Source: Ptychodera flava
Taxonomy: Eukaryota; Hemichordata; Enteropneusta; Ptychoderidae
Length of the DNA: 64,000 bases
NCBI RefSeq assembly: GCF_041260155.1
Contig: NC_091930.1
Location: 19,048,841 to 19,112,840, forward strand
Reading direction: 5' to 3'
Made by a program: the position numbers and the translations under genes. Position 1 is the stretch's first letter; each line of letters starts with the position of its first letter. Below, piece by piece: positions 25,701 through 39,077 of the stretch. The notes under the pieces were generated by a model. That model was not told where the DNA came from, ran no database searches, and was given only the letters and a program-made list of their open reading frames with translations.

Positions 25701-26640
25701 TCTTCGTTATTTACTCATTTTCCCTAGTATAATATATTGTGAGACAACCCACATCCGCATCTGTCTGTGGCGGGGCTGACCTTTTGGTGACCCGCAGCCG
25801 ACCCCGCCACAGTCTGGACAGCTGCGTTTCCACAGCTAACTTGATAGAGGCTAAAACCATTTCTGTCGCTACTTGCAATATTCCAATGCAAAGGTCAAAA
25901 CGGCCAATACGGGCTACAATTATAACATCTATGATCTAGGTTTATTCTTACGCTAGCATATGAGATCAAAACATATAATTCCAGGAGTGTTATCTTTTGC
26001 CTCCGTCAAAAATACTCGAACTTTACGCCAAAGTGTGGTACTTTTTAGGGCGACTTTCCAACCGACCTATTCGGAACTTTCTCCCTTATTTCGACTCAAC
26101 TAGTCAGGTAAATAAATTCAATTATATACTTACCTGCACTTGTGAGAAGTTGATCCTGATTTCTGCACATTCAATCCCCAATCAAGACTTCGCCGACATA
26201 CATTTTCAGCTGCACTGAGGATGTTGCATGCAAATTAGCTAGACAAAAGACCCTGAAGTGTGCGCGCCCCGAATGTTTCAACTTTGGTGGAGATCTTGTA
26301 ACTTTGTAGTCAAAATTCAAAAGACTGCGTCATAAGCGAAGCTTCGCAGCCAATCAGATGCAATACACTCCAAAATATGCAAGAAACAATCGCATGCTGG
26401 CGCTCAATCGAGTGTATTTCCTCTGGCGAAAAAAGTGAGGCAAAATACACAGCGTGTGTATGTAACTCGTGTAAGTCAGCAATAATGGCCCCGGCTGAAA
26501 ACGAGAGCATAGCCTATTTTTGAGTCGAGGATGCTGTAGATGCGAGAAAACTTTGTGGACCCGAGTGTATGGCCCACCATGAAAAAATGGCCCGTCAGCA
26601 TGTAAGTGTATCGGACGGTGGGTTCACTTTTAACCGCGAT
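16800..26640. other. No gene recognised; simple-sequence runs
   Basis: No splice-bounded exon or known domain was found. Homopolymer runs occur at 18281-18301 and 19747-19758 (C) and about 24331-24345 (G). A hairpin with CTGTGGCGGGG arms lies near 25766-25812. A plus-strand open frame at 18986-19450 (154 codons) includes a GC-rich palindromic segment (19310-19345) and has no recognisable homology. Promoter and 5' UTR of the SET gene should lie just above 16790 but show no diagnostic motif. Confidence 0.45.
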
Positions 26641-26646
26641 TCAAGA

Positions 26647-26807
26647 ACATACATACATACATACATACATACATACATACATACATACATACATACATAC
26701 ATACATACATACATACATACACACACATACATACATACATACATACATACATACATACATACATACATACATACATACATACATACATACATACATACAT
26801 ACATACA

Positions 26808-26837
<30 letters not shown>
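26647..26837. repeat. (ACAT)n microsatellite
   Basis: About 47 tetranucleotide repeats with one ACACAC interruption near 26720. The long tyrosine/isoleucine/threonine open frames across it are artefacts of the repeat. Confidence 0.97.
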
Positions 26838-26838
<1 letters not shown>

Positions 26839-27104
26839 TGTAAATCATTAACACAAAATTCATTTCTAAACACACGCACATGTTCTCATAGAGTATGGTC
26901 TCCAACTGACTGTCACGTACACATGATTCAAATAGACAAACATTTACACGCACATGTATCTAAAAGATTACATCGTATGCGTTTTAACAGTGACATTTCT
27001 CAAACAACAGTCAAACCAACACACAAGTAAATTCACACACACGAGTGAGTTTAGGTTCATGATGCAGCGCAGTAAACTTTCAACTGGACGACGTCGCACA
27101 AATA

Positions 27105-27460
27105 AGATGACCCAGGCATATCCCCAATACTCAGTACATGTACATATTATTATGGCAGAAGGTGACCCCGGCCTATCCAAAAACATGTACACGCTGTGGA
27201 GATGACCCTGGCCTAACCATAATACAAATACACGTGCACACTATGGAAGATTACTAAGTCCTATTCTCATTACCAATACATGTGCACACTATGGACGATG
27301 ACCCAGGCCTCTTCCTCAATACAAATACATGTACAAACTATAAAAAATGAACCAGCATATCCTCAATACAAATACAGGTCCCCACTATGGTATATAACCA
27401 AGGCCTATCCTTAATACAAATACTTGTACATAATATGGAAGATGACCCAAGCCATTAATA
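27105..27460. repeat. Minisatellite (about 50-bp unit)
   Basis: About seven diverged tandem copies built from GATGACCCAGGCCTATCC, CAATACAAATACATGTAC and ACACTATGGAA blocks. Copy-to-copy changes are substitutions plus small length changes, indicating an old array. Confidence 0.8.
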
Positions 27461-27464
27461 CAGG

Positions 27465-29230
27465 TACAGACTATGTCAATGCATACGTGTACATCCAAAC
27501 GTGTTGTAATTACATGTATATGTGCATAGTTAACCCTGAAAGACGTGTTTTCATGTGTAAACTAATTAATTTACATTCGGCGCCTCATACTGGTATGTAC
27601 AATGCGTATAAAGGAGAGATGGGATTATTACTGAGAATGATTATTGGACAATGTAATTATAAACCAAACCTACTGCAATTTGTCGAACTTCCTGTCAACT
27701 TTTAAGTTTAAGCATTTTGAAAACAGTCTTAATTTTCAAATTTATAATCTCGGCACGAACCTGGAAAAATTTAACTGAAAATAACACTTCATTTACATCA
27801 AATTTAAGACGGTAAGAAATTAAATTAAATTGATAAATTTTCAGTCAACTTTGATAAAGTATTTTTGCGGTTTTGAAGAAATAAAGTCACGTGTGCTCTT
27901 ATTTGAAATAAGCTCACTGATACGTCATACTTTGCTGTACATATTTAAGAACATTGTGATAATACACATGTTCATGGATAGTTCATAAAGTTCACCCTTA
28001 AATACCTTATTAGCTCTCTATATGGGTAGGCATATAAATTTCCGGTGTAAAAAATCATCTAGTTAGCATTAAGCTGAAATTGAAGTGTAAATAGAAAAAA
28101 AAAGGATATAAGTTTTAGCATAAATGCAAGATCGCTCATGATTATTTGTGTATTAATATATTTTCTTGCTATTTTTTTGGAAATGCATGTATTAAAGACG
28201 TCTTTATTAGTTGTGAAATTGAATAACAGATTTTGAAACATATTTCTGTATATTAGTGGCTAGAAACGTATTAGCTTTGCATAAATTATTTTCTAGCGCC
28301 CATTCACATAAATTCCTCTTTGGAAAAGTGAAGAAATTCTTCATATGAGTTGTATTTTTGAAACAGCATTGATTGATTGATTGATTTATGTTTTGATTTA
28401 TATGTTTATTTATCCACTATACTTTTCCTGGTATATATTTTTGCGAGTTAAACAAAAACACAAAGTATATATATGATGAGGTCTTTTCACCTGGTTGAAT
28501 AACAGCCTTTATAACTTACAACCATATATTGCGATGTAATTACAGTTTTTGTAATCATGGAAATGAATGACTGAATAAATAAATAAAGAACAATAAAAAT
28601 GTTATTGTTTTCTGGTCAAGAATAAATTGAAAGTTTTCCAATTAAAGTCTAATTATTAACTCAAATAAGAAAACAAAAATAAGAAAACATAAGAAAGCAT
28701 CTGATTAACACGATTATGAACTCGATTATGTCCAATTTTACAAACCATATTTACGGCATTTATATTATTGTTCATACGCTTGAACTATATAAAAACTGCA
28801 TCTATTTCTTAAATTTTACAAGACATGCTTTGTCGAAAGAGGGCGCAGTTGTTATACAACGCATGCTACCTATGCTATGCTTATACATCGTACGGGCTTT
28901 ACAAGGGTCAGACCGATTTCTATGACGATAAAATCAGGTGATCGCACTTTGGTTTCGTTATGATTGAATAGCTGCCTTTGTAAACGTAAAAGAGCAAAGT
29001 GTTTATTTAGTGAAAGAATGCAAAACGATGGTTAATCATTAATTTTATGCCAATTTTTGCACATCGTCACACCACCATTCTGCCGCAATCAGTCGAGCAG
29101 GGGAAATGGTCCACTGTATTCTCCCTGGATCGGTTTTGTTAAGATCAAGGTAGTGTTTGAAGCCTTTCAAGCGCTGAATAGTGAACTTAGTTGTTTTTCT
29201 GCTGTCAAAGTCGCAAAACCGGGCGCCACC
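27465..29230. other. AT-rich stretch, nothing recognised
   Basis: Very AT-rich sequence with short GATT and TTTA repeats near 28370-28400. No coding or RNA feature is supported before the signal-peptide exon at 29237. Confidence 0.45.
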
Positions 29231-29236
29231 ATTAAC

Positions 29237-29303
29237 ATGAACGTGCCGTTTGCATTTAAGATTTTGTCGATTGCCGCTACACTTACAGTAAAATTACATG
29301 AAG
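29237..29303 (+). CDS. RTK copy: signal-peptide exon
   Basis: Reads MNVPFAFKILSIAATLTVKL plus HE and ends at donor GTAAGT in phase 1. A lysine followed by a hydrophobic stretch (ILSIAATLTV) fits a secretory signal. The join to the Ig exon gives glutamate and keeps frame. An in-frame ATG further upstream (29057) would place the hydrophobic stretch internally, so the ATG at 29237 is preferred. Confidence 0.55.
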
Positions 29304-32300
29304 GTAAGTATTAATCTTTCTGATTCTTTAATTCAAAGTCGATACAAATTCTCCTCTCGATTCAACACTGATCCGCAGCTCAATGGACCGAAACCAGGTC
29401 GGCTACAAAGCTGAGCATAGTGTAATGGCTATTATTTACCAGTACTTCACCTTCGATCTGCTGATCTGAGTATGTGTCCTGTTTATTAATGGCGTTACGT
29501 GTGATGTGCCAATCTTAAGTACTACCGAAGTAAATGCTTTGAGCGATACAAATTCTACATTCAATAAATCCTTGATACATTGAGTACCAATCATATCCTA
29601 GCGTCAGCTTGTGATTACTGAACATAGAATAGCTGTCAATGTTGGCTGGTTCTCTTCTGTAGTTACAGAGACCATACACTTTATTGTCACTTTTGAATAA
29701 AGGTCAATAATCAGGTTCAGAATTGTGAGCTATGTAAATCAAACGATAAGTAAGTAATTGTTCTGTTGTTTAATGGTCTTTGCCATTGATATAAACCTTG
29801 GCTATAAATACGTCATTACTAGTGAGAGAAACTAATGATAAAAAGATAACTGTATGTAAATGACCACTGCACAGATTGTATGTAGGAGGTGTTTTACAAA
29901 CACAAGCAATAGACAGGAGAAGGGACAACACCCGGCGGGACGTAACATATAAGAGGTAAACGGTGTTATCTTTGAAGACTAATGGGCCTCTACTCTGTTC
30001 TGTATCCCGTCGCTCTCTTGCTAGCTATTTCCCAAAGGGAGACGGCAAGCAGTAATACTGCCTTGTCTAGGGGCAAATTGAACAAACAAACTCAAACACT
30101 CTGCTATTTTGTGATGTTAGTTTGCTTCTGTTAGCATGTTTTGTTGAATAAATGAAGTAAGACAACGTAAAGTAGTCTAGTGGTTTTTAAATAATATATA
30201 TTTATTTAATATGGATTGTAATGTAATACTCAATGCTTGATTTAAGCTTGGTTCAAGTCGTTGACGTATGAAATAAAGTCATTTTAGGATCAACGCGTTG
30301 ATTTACTTAGTACACTATAGGCCTGCGTTGGCAAGGGTGGACAGGTGGTATCCCAGACAGAGAGGATGTCAAAATCGCCATACACAAAACACAGACGCCT
30401 GTAAATGCGGCAATGGTTATTTAATAATGTTTGAAAAATAAATGTCAACTTTCTTCCAATTGCCTACACAGTTTCCAACTGCTTGCGCTTAGTTTGTGTG
30501 TAGAGTGAAGCACAGGGAGGGGGGCGCTAGGAATAAAGGTTAGGTGACCAAATTTTCGTATTGTAGCATGCTCCATTCCCACGATTTCGGTTAGCTATTC
30601 TCAATTCCTGGCCCCCAATGTGCTTTACCCGTCACATTTAAGGGCTTGTTTTAATTACTTCATGTCGTCGAGGCGACATTTACGCCTCATTTGAGTTACA
30701 TTAACACCCATTCGACACTCTTACATGAATACGTTCTCATGTACAAACTGATCGTATTGGCTCCCTTTCAATGCTGCAGTTGGCAAAGCGACACACTATT
30801 TCGTAGAGAAGTCAGTATACATGCTAATGCAAATAACAATGGAATTTGCGGTTAAAATATCGCTGTATGTTTTCATATGCGTGGCGACGTCCACAGACCG
30901 AAAATCACACATGTACATCAGTTCAAAATCTGTTATTGATTGGTTTAATTTTTTCGAGACATCTGTTTCCTTTATCTTCGCGACCATGCGTCCGAACAGA
31001 TTGGGGGCACTGCTGTGTTGTGAAAGTTGATGGATCGAAGTTTGGAAAGTCAAAATACAGTCGAGGTCAACACCGTGAAGGATATTGAGTGTTCGCATCA
31101 TTTGTTGCGACTCTTCCACTTGCTTTTAATTTATGTTCACCAACGTGATGCGAAGACTTCAATTTCTTTTGATTCGTCGATATATTTTTCATCCACTATT
31201 ATTTCGACAAAATTGTACAGGTGGTATGCCATAAAGTGATTACGTCAAAGTACGCATGAAAATAAGGTCAGCGTTTACGTTCTACATAGGATTATATCAA
31301 CGACAATACATTCGTGTTTTGTCAGTTAAAGAAATGAGTCAAACAGTTTAATGCAAGTAAAGGGCAAGCTCTTGATGATGCCACAGCCTATTTTAAACCG
31401 CGTTCACACAATTTTGCCAGTTGGAACTGTTTGGTATGGTAAGATATATAAATACATGTAACGGAAGTAATTTCGGATCCGCCGAGGCAGACGATGTAAA
31501 AAAATCAGAAGGTGCTGTCATTGGGATTTTCGCAATATTTTTCATCTTGGCCCATTCTTATTACATGGTTCAGCAAGTTGCAGTTTGCTTGGTATCCATC
31601 CATTATATTTACCACCAAAAATAATCTTATTAGTGTTTTAATTTTTGATGTGAAAATGAAATTTATTTTGTGCTAAGTTTGTGCCGGGCCTAGGCAATAT
31701 TCATAACCCAGCAAACTCAACGACGATTGTTACCTGTGCTATATATGATCAATTATCATGTTCAGTACTTGGAATAGTGGATAGTTAAATAGTTAATGCA
31801 ACAGAGCAGTTATTATGCCGACCACGGTTCTGTTCCTGACTGTAGTTGACTTTTTTAGAGTCGTATGATACGTTAAACCCTTGAGTAGAGACAAAGTTAA
31901 CGATATTTCCTTCAGCATTTTTACATGCCTTGTAGTTCTTGCCATTCCATTAATTTTTTTATTTCTTTCGTGCGCTCATATGACCAGATAATTACTTTCC
32001 CAATGCATAGGGTCTGTCGAAGGTGTGCCACTGAACTGCTTCTCCTAAGAAACTTTACTGTGCAATATGTCACACAAACGGAGGCTCTACTTCATTATAA
32101 CAGACAGATATGGAATACATTGCTTAGATACACCGGGTAAAAAGTGCACTATACCAGCCTTCAAAGTTTCACACTTTTATTCCTCAATCATCCCGCAAAC
32201 TCGTATTATGGGCGCTCCTATAACTTGTTTGTACATTGCCCTTTTATTGACCCTTTAATGAATGCGTTAAAATATATTACAATTACTGAAAACTCTCGGC

Positions 32301-32939
32301 AGTAAAATGGTCGTCTTATATAATTCCTAGGTTCTCCCATAGCCCTGTGTCGCAGTGTTGGTTTATGCCAACTTTTGGGATTTTAATTTCGAAGAGTCGA
32401 AACATTTGCAGTTGGTTATCCTTTAGCGTATTAAATTCAATTAATGAAGTGGAGTGCCTTAATTAAGACATTATCAATTCATTCATAAAGAAATAATCTG
32501 ATTTTGATATCATCAGTTCATCAGGAAATACTTCAAAACAATAATCATAGCGTAGTGCATCTTTTTCACCTTCATAATGGAGACACATAGTGTTACTCAA
32601 AATGGTAAGCTCGCCCAGTTCCGTTTCCCATTTAATTGACGACTAGTTTACCATCCTGTTTAAGATTATGGCATATCTTCATTACTCATGATGATTTTTT
32701 GAGTAATTATCTTTGTCGTTTTGTGTTTTGTTTTGTTTTGTTTTGTTTTTGGGGTGGGTGAAGAAACAACAAAGTGGTATACTGTATACCGGAATGTAGA
32801 GAACGCCCGAGATGAAGATTTAAAGCCCTACAATAACCCATGCTAAGATTCGTATGTGGAATTCTCCCTGACGTAACATGTCATATTTAGTCGAAATGTC
32901 CATTTATGTTCTCGTAAAATACGTATGTTATTGTTACAG

Positions 32940-33236
32940 AGCGTAACGAGCCACATTGTTTCAAAATACGTGGCATTGGTCCAAGAAACGAAGTAATCGT
33001 CGGGAGAACAATTGCAATAGGTTGCAGCATAGGATCAAGCTTACCACCTTTTGCCAAACTGGTCTGGATGAGAGATAATTAGAATGTAAAGGAATTCCAC
33101 GGCAATCAGTTATCTTACACATTGCAAGTAAGGAAGGAAGACCAAGGTGTTACTTTTCTCTGTCAACTTCAACATAGAAGTATCCGCGGCGACACTCAGT
33201 TTGTTTGCTCAGATAGAATAACATTGGACGTACAGT
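32940..33236 (+). pseudogene. RTK copy: Ig-domain exon
   Basis: Acceptor TTGTTACAG and donor GTAAGT bound 297 bases, phase 1-1, the usual Ig module arrangement. Visible Ig marks: the first cysteine in IAIGCSIGS, a tryptophan in KLVWMRD, and YTLQVRKEDQGVTFLCQL with the second cysteine, ending RITLDVQ. The codon after RDN is TAG (33080-33082), which would truncate the protein early unless it is a polymorphism or sequencing error. Confidence 0.75.
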
Positions 33237-33316
33237 GTAAGTGAAATGTATTGAGAACATTATCGACATTCAAGTCACCTCTCTCTCACTCACTCAATCA
33301 CTCACTCACTCACTCA

Positions 33317-33442
<126 letters not shown>

Positions 33443-33944
33443 GTATAATAGTATAATATAATATATATATATAATATATATATAATATATATATCTTTAT
33501 CATACATGCTATGCCTGTATTGCCATTTTTCTATTGTTCAGACGGTACTGATATGAACCCGTATTTTAACTAGTGAAAATACGAATTATATTTTCACTGT
33601 AACCGAACTACTTACAGCGACGCGTACGCGTGACCTTCGCTGGTATGAATGACCTTCGTTGGTATATGTTCCTATCAAACAGCTGAGCGAATAAGACAAA
33701 TGACAATCAGAAACGTCATTATGATTATGGTCAAAATTCTGTTGTTTGCAGTCACTTCATGGGCATTGCAACTAGGCACAAGTACAGTTGTACCAAAAAC
33801 ATACAAACAAACGTATTGAAAATTTGTATCATTTGCCGACACCTGTCATCGTTCACGGCCGGTCCCGTGGCGGTGCAGTGTTTTCCGTCGTCTACGCTGC
33901 TGAAGATATCGGTTGACAGTGCATCATGATAGAACCGCTTTACG

Positions 33945-34180
33945 ACAAGTTTCCTGTTGATGAGCTTAAGTATCTGGTCGGTGAATTACATCGTTTACAG
34001 CCGTAAATGAGCCACAAAAATCCAACCGGGCTGAAAATACTCGCGACAGACAAGGTTGAAGGTGCAGATAATATTTCCGATTTGTAGTGTCAGTGAGATT
34101 CACAGGTCATGATCGTGTCTGGTGGCACCAATGCGGTGCGGTTTCAGATACAATGTAAGATCTAGGGAAAGTCAAACTTT
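33945..34180 (+). pseudogene. RTK copy: possible kinase N-lobe relic
   Basis: Frames reading PLYDKFPVDELKYL, then GLKILATDKVEGADNISDL and QVMIVSGGTNAVRFQIQ resemble, in the right order, the juxtamembrane entry, the VAVK-lysine strand and the alpha-C region of RTK kinase domains, but they lie in different frames with stops between them and the glycine loop is unrecognisable. The assignment rests on order and position upstream of the C-lobe exons. Confidence 0.4.
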
Positions 34181-35248
34181 CGCTTGGGTTGTAAAGGAAG
34201 TTTAGTTCTATTTAGGCAAGCCAGGAACGAAAATATACGAGCAGACGACGGATATACCTTTGAAATGTTTTATTCGTCACGAATGAGTTACGACACTACA
34301 GCTTAAACAGTGTACTCACTTCATGTTTTCCCTAATCCGCTTACTAAGAAGATAAATTCGGCATATTTGACGTCTGGGGACATGTATAATTCTTCGAGAT
34401 AAAGTGACTGGTACGGGTATTAGGCCTATATCCATTGTGCATTCATAGATGTCGCAGAGCTGCTTGCTCCATGCTCTCAGCTAGCTGTTCATACTCGATC
34501 GAGTTTGAAATCGAACGCTGGCGTGGCACGAGTATTTTGACCCGATTTTGGCGGCCTCATAACTTTCACGCAGGGATGAGATTATGTATCAAAATACGAA
34601 AACACACCCATTTTACGAACTCCCGCCTATGTTTTACATCCACTGTCATTTTAAATTAAAAATAAATCTTCTTCAAATTGTGAAAACCTGTGTCGACATC
34701 GTAATATTTAAATTGTTCGCTTTAAAAGTGCTCCATAAACCCTCCTTTGAAGTGGAATGGCCCAATAGCGGAATAATATCAAGAAGTGATACGGTTGTCA
34801 TCACTCCTTAGCAACCAACTTTTTGTAAGTACAGCCGGAGGAAAGAAGGTCGATTTCAAGTTGATTTCGTCGCTAATTTCGGAGCGTCTGTGGGAAAACA
34901 GTCATAACCAAAACATGCATGTATGATAAAGGGGTTATTACCCCTAATATATATATAATATAGCCTCTTACGTAATTATGAGGGGCGTTCACTGTTGGCA
35001 CTATGCTTCGCTCATGGTACGTATTGCCGTTAGAGCACTCTGATGAGTCCATAGATAGATAGATAGATATTTATTATAGTGACTAGTGACATTACACCAA
35101 GCCTCAACGGGCTTATTAGTCACTTTTAGAAAGTGGTACAATTTCATATGAGGGACTGTGCCCAAATACATGAGAGAAGAAAACATTACAAAGATTACTT
35201 GTCTTATATTATTATAGTGGGAAAAAGGTCAATGACAAAGCTTAATTC

Positions 35249-35485
35249 TTATCGTTTTTCGTATAATATGGATTGTCTTTTCCCATAAGCCCTGGCGATA
35301 AATTTCGCCGTGCTTCGACTAATGTTTTTAATTAAGTGTTCCAGTTTCTGTGTATCAGTAAGATCTTGGAAGCCATCGATATGATTTCTAGCAATACCAA
35401 ATAAATTCTCACGATATCCATTGTATAAAGAACAATGTATGAGAAAATGAATTTCATCTTCAACAGCATTTTGTTCACAAAACAT
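35249..35485 (-). pseudogene. LINE ORF2: C-terminal cysteine/histidine segment
   Basis: Reads MFCEQNAVEDEIHFLIHC, SLYNGYRENLF and ends IARAYGKRQSILYEKR. The C-x2-C..(here CMFC with the preceding codon)..H-x3-H-C pattern with E-D-E-x-H-F-L is characteristic of the ORF2 end in several invertebrate LINE families. It is one frame away from the RT frame. Confidence 0.8.
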
Positions 35486-35529
35486 ACACTTTCTGTCCTG
35501 TAAAGCTTCCCCTCTGAATCTTCCTGTTT

Positions 35530-37820
35530 CTACCCGTAATGGTAAAATTCCAAATCTAATTGAGCCAAGAAAGAACGTGTACTACGATCCAAGTTACATG
35601 ACAAATATGACTCCCTTCCATAAAGTGATTTGAATTGTCTGTAGGTACGTAATTTTGGTATATTACTTATATTGTTTGACCACGAGTCTGCTGCTTCAAC
35701 ATGGAGTTTCTCTTTTAAAGTACGAATATCACAAAGACCTCCATTGTCTAGAACATCAATGTCTACAGAATCAAAAATTTCATTCATTTCGAAACTCCAA
35801 TTATTTACACATAACGAGTTGTCCCACATGAAAACACGCTTACATAATCTATTGTCATCCATTTTTACAAATCTATTCCAAAGTCTAGCCATATTTACGT
35901 AATGCCTAGTTTTCGAAGAAACCCAACCAGTGTCTCCAATTACAGCTGCAGTTGGTGCAAATCTATGTACACCGAGAAAAAATCGCAGTGCTCTGATTTG
36001 TACTTTGTTACAATATTTGTCATTGTTAAAGCCCCAAACACTTGAGCAGTAATCCATTATCGGAACCACACAACTATCAAAGAGTTTTGTAAATGTTTGG
36101 AATCCCATGTTTTTTATGACTTTAAATTTCGAACAAATGTAACCAAGAGCTCTATTAGCAGATTCTGATAACGACTCTGACATTGCTTTGAAATCAAGAA
36201 ACTCATTAAAGATAACACCAAGATATTTACAGTTGTCAATATAATCTAGCTGTGCTCCGGAAAGATGAAATTTGAAAACACTTCTCTCGGCCAATCTTTT
36301 CCGAAAGTGCACAACATGAGTTTTCTTGATGTTTATCAAAAGTCTCCACTTTTTACACCACTCAGTAATGAAATCTAACATATGTTGCATATTTTCTTCA
36401 TTATCTGAAATGATTGCAATGTCATCGGCGTATAGTAGGATTGACACATTATCGTCACCTATCTGTGTGCCTTTTTTAAGATCTTTTAAACCCTTCGCCA
36501 TATCATTAATAAACAATGCAAATAATGTTGGCGATAAGTTGTCACCTTGTCTGACTCCGGTTTCTGTATTAAACCAGCCAGAGAAAGAATTGTTCACTTT
36601 CACTCTTGCTAAAGTATTTGAGTACATTGCAGAAATCGAGTTGTACATCTTTCCGTCAACATTGTTGATTAAGAGTTTGTAAAGAAGTAACTTTCTGTCT
36701 ACAAAATCGAATGCTTTTTGTATGTCTATGAAAGTTACAAAAGTCGGGAGATTATTATTCAGTCTATTTCTGATAATTGAAGTCAAAGTAAAGACATGAT
36801 CTTCACAAGATCTGTCCTTGCGGAAACCATTCTGTTCATCCACTAACATATTGTTATTATCAAGGAAAGAAATCAACCTATTATTTAGTACGGCACTATA
36901 TATTTTTGAGATAACCGATAATAAGCTTATACCCCTATAATTGAGTGGAACTCTAGTGTCACTTGTTTACATTTCAAAATAGGTAAAATAATACTCTTTC
37001 TCCATACACTAGGTATCATACCGGAGTCAAAGCACAATTGAAAAAGATGTACTAATACTTCAATGACATTGTCTTGTCTTAATACCTCATATGGTATTTT
37101 GTCAATACCAGTAGCTTTTTTGTTTTTACCTTTCAGAACAACGTTTTTCACTTCCAAAAAAGTAAAATTCCTGTTAATCTCTTGGTTTTCTTCAAACATG
37201 GGGTCTGATAAATTATTTTCCAGGACAGTCTTATGATGTACAACAGTCCTATAAAAGTGATCATCAAATTGACCTTGGTCATTTCTGTTTCCATTGTATA
37301 AAGAAGAAAAATCCTGTTGCCAGGTGTTCAAGACCAACTTGGAATCAGAAATAATATCATTCATCTCATTGTACACTTCCATTGGAATATTTTTTCTGTT
37401 CTTCTTACCAGGACCAATGCACCTCACTTGATCCCAAAATTTTCTTGGATTATCTGTACAAATACTCTCAATTTCTAACTGAAAACCTTTCATAAAGTTT
37501 CGTTCATGGAAACGTAAACGTTTGTCAAATAAATGCTGGGCATTTTTAAAGTGTGTTCTTAATAAATGATAACCCATATCAGATTTGTTACATTTCAAAA
37601 ACTCTCTCTCTTTCCTTCTCATATCCTGCCATAGGGACCTTAACTCGTCATTCCAAAAGGGCTTGTTAGACTTAAATCGCTTTCTGGTTTGTTTTGTACA
37701 ATCGAAGTACGGAATAGATTCGTTCATATTAGTAACTATGCAATCACAGAGACTAGCATACATAGCATCAATATTGGTTTGGCTTTCAGCATTATTTTCT
37801 ATCTGATCTATCAAAATCAA
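35530..37820 (-). pseudogene. LINE ORF2: reverse transcriptase
   Basis: Two long frames (37820-36927 and 36876-35530) separated by one frameshift. They show KATGIDKIPYEVL, VWRKSIILPILK, NYRGISLLSV (shifted frame), EQNGFRKDRSCEDHV, FVTFIDIQKAFDFVDR, TGVRQGDNLSPTLFALFIND, and the catalytic LLYADDIAII, then KKTHVVHFRK and YLGVIFN: RT motifs 1 to 7 in order. The downstream thumb and NYGSSVWGF-like DYCSSVWGF follow. The catalytic YADD is intact, suggesting fairly recent decay. Confidence 0.9.
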
Positions 37821-38764
37821 AAGCGCTCTTTAGTAGTCTCCGATTGCATAAAATCAATAGGAATAGAGTCTAACCTGTACTTTCTATACAGAGATTCGCC
37901 TTCAGTTCGATTAGTAGGCTCAATCGTACAAACATTTATAGCTGGCCTGGCCAAGAACTTAAAACCCAGTAAAGAATGGTCTGGTATTTTACAGCGCTCA
38001 TGAAGATAGTGAAGTAAATTATGTTTCTCTGCAAAATCTGACATTTTCTGGACTTCAAACTCTGTGCAGAGACTTACTGAATCATGTGGAATAGCAATAT
38101 AATCAACTACAGCTTTGCCGCGAGCAGACACTGAGGTGAAATCATTATGCTCATTGAATATCGACCGTTCATTACATGCAACTTGGCGTCATTCAGAAAT
38201 TCTACAAAAGAGTGACCATGTTGATTAACATATCTGTCTATCACCTGTCTAGTTGGAATATTCTCATCGACCCCGTTTATTGTGTCATGTAAAGCGCCAA
38301 TACGTGCATTGAAGTCTCCACATATTATTACAGAGTCAACATCATCTAGAACGTACAACTTATTCAATAAGTGACCAAAAAGGCCTGTGGCGTCTCTTCC
38401 CCAAGGTGAATTTTCTGGAGGCAAATAGCATGTGAAAACACAAATGTAAAATCTGATACTCTATGTATAAATTTCAAGCCAAGAATTCCATCATAATCAC
38501 AACTCACGACAGAGATAAAAAATTCATGTTCAAGCGTGTTATTAATGAGAAAACCGACACCCCCAAAAGTTCTTGGAGAATTGACATGAGTTTGTCTTCT
38601 GTTATTCCCGAACCAACGATAGCCATCAACTTGTATGGTGTTATTAGCTGATAATGAGTTTCATTTACACTGAAGATGTCAGGCTTGTACGCTTTAACAA
38701 TAGCAGACCTAAGACCAGAGTTCGCATCAGTCCACCCACTGACATTCAGATGGGCTATTTTCAA
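37817..38764 (-). pseudogene. LINE ORF2: AP endonuclease region
   Basis: Starts near 38764 with MKIAHLNVSGW and KPDIFSVNETHYQL, the first endonuclease motifs (N and E-T-H). Then in other frames come GILGLKFIHRV, CYLPPENSPWGRDATG, VDSVIICGDFNARIG (the G-D-F-N motif), GKAVVDYIAIPHDSV and KIPDHSLLGF (the final D-H-S motif). All key motifs are present but spread over three frames, so at least two or three frameshifts have occurred. The region between the motifs keeps normal spacing. Confidence 0.8.
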
Positions 38765-39077
38765 ATATGAATTCGAAACGGGAATCCGTTGGGCTTGGGT
38801 TAATACCTAGTCACGGCTATCTTCATGACCAAAATTTTCGGCTGTTTGCGAGGATTCTCTCGGGGACTTTCTTACAATGCGACCGCTGCCCGTTATGCGG
38901 AAATCACCTCCATTTGGTAGCTCATTCAATAGAGTGCGTGCGTTCAGCTCTAGCATACGGTCTGTATGGGACTTACTGGCTCGCATGAAAACTTTTTGTA
39001 GTCATCCGTATTTCTCAGCATTTGTTTAGATCTTAGAACTTGTATCTTCTGCTCTACATTTTCTACTGCAAACTTAA

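Noticed and set aside
26569-27030. Long open frames over the ACAT repeat
   Set aside because: They are frame artefacts of a tetranucleotide microsatellite (YIHT and VCMY repeats).
31421-31624. Plus-strand frame with a hydrophobic stretch resembling a transmembrane exon (SEGAVIGIFAIFFILA)
   Set aside because: It lies before the Ig exon of the kinase copy, the wrong order for a receptor, and lacks convincing splice sites.
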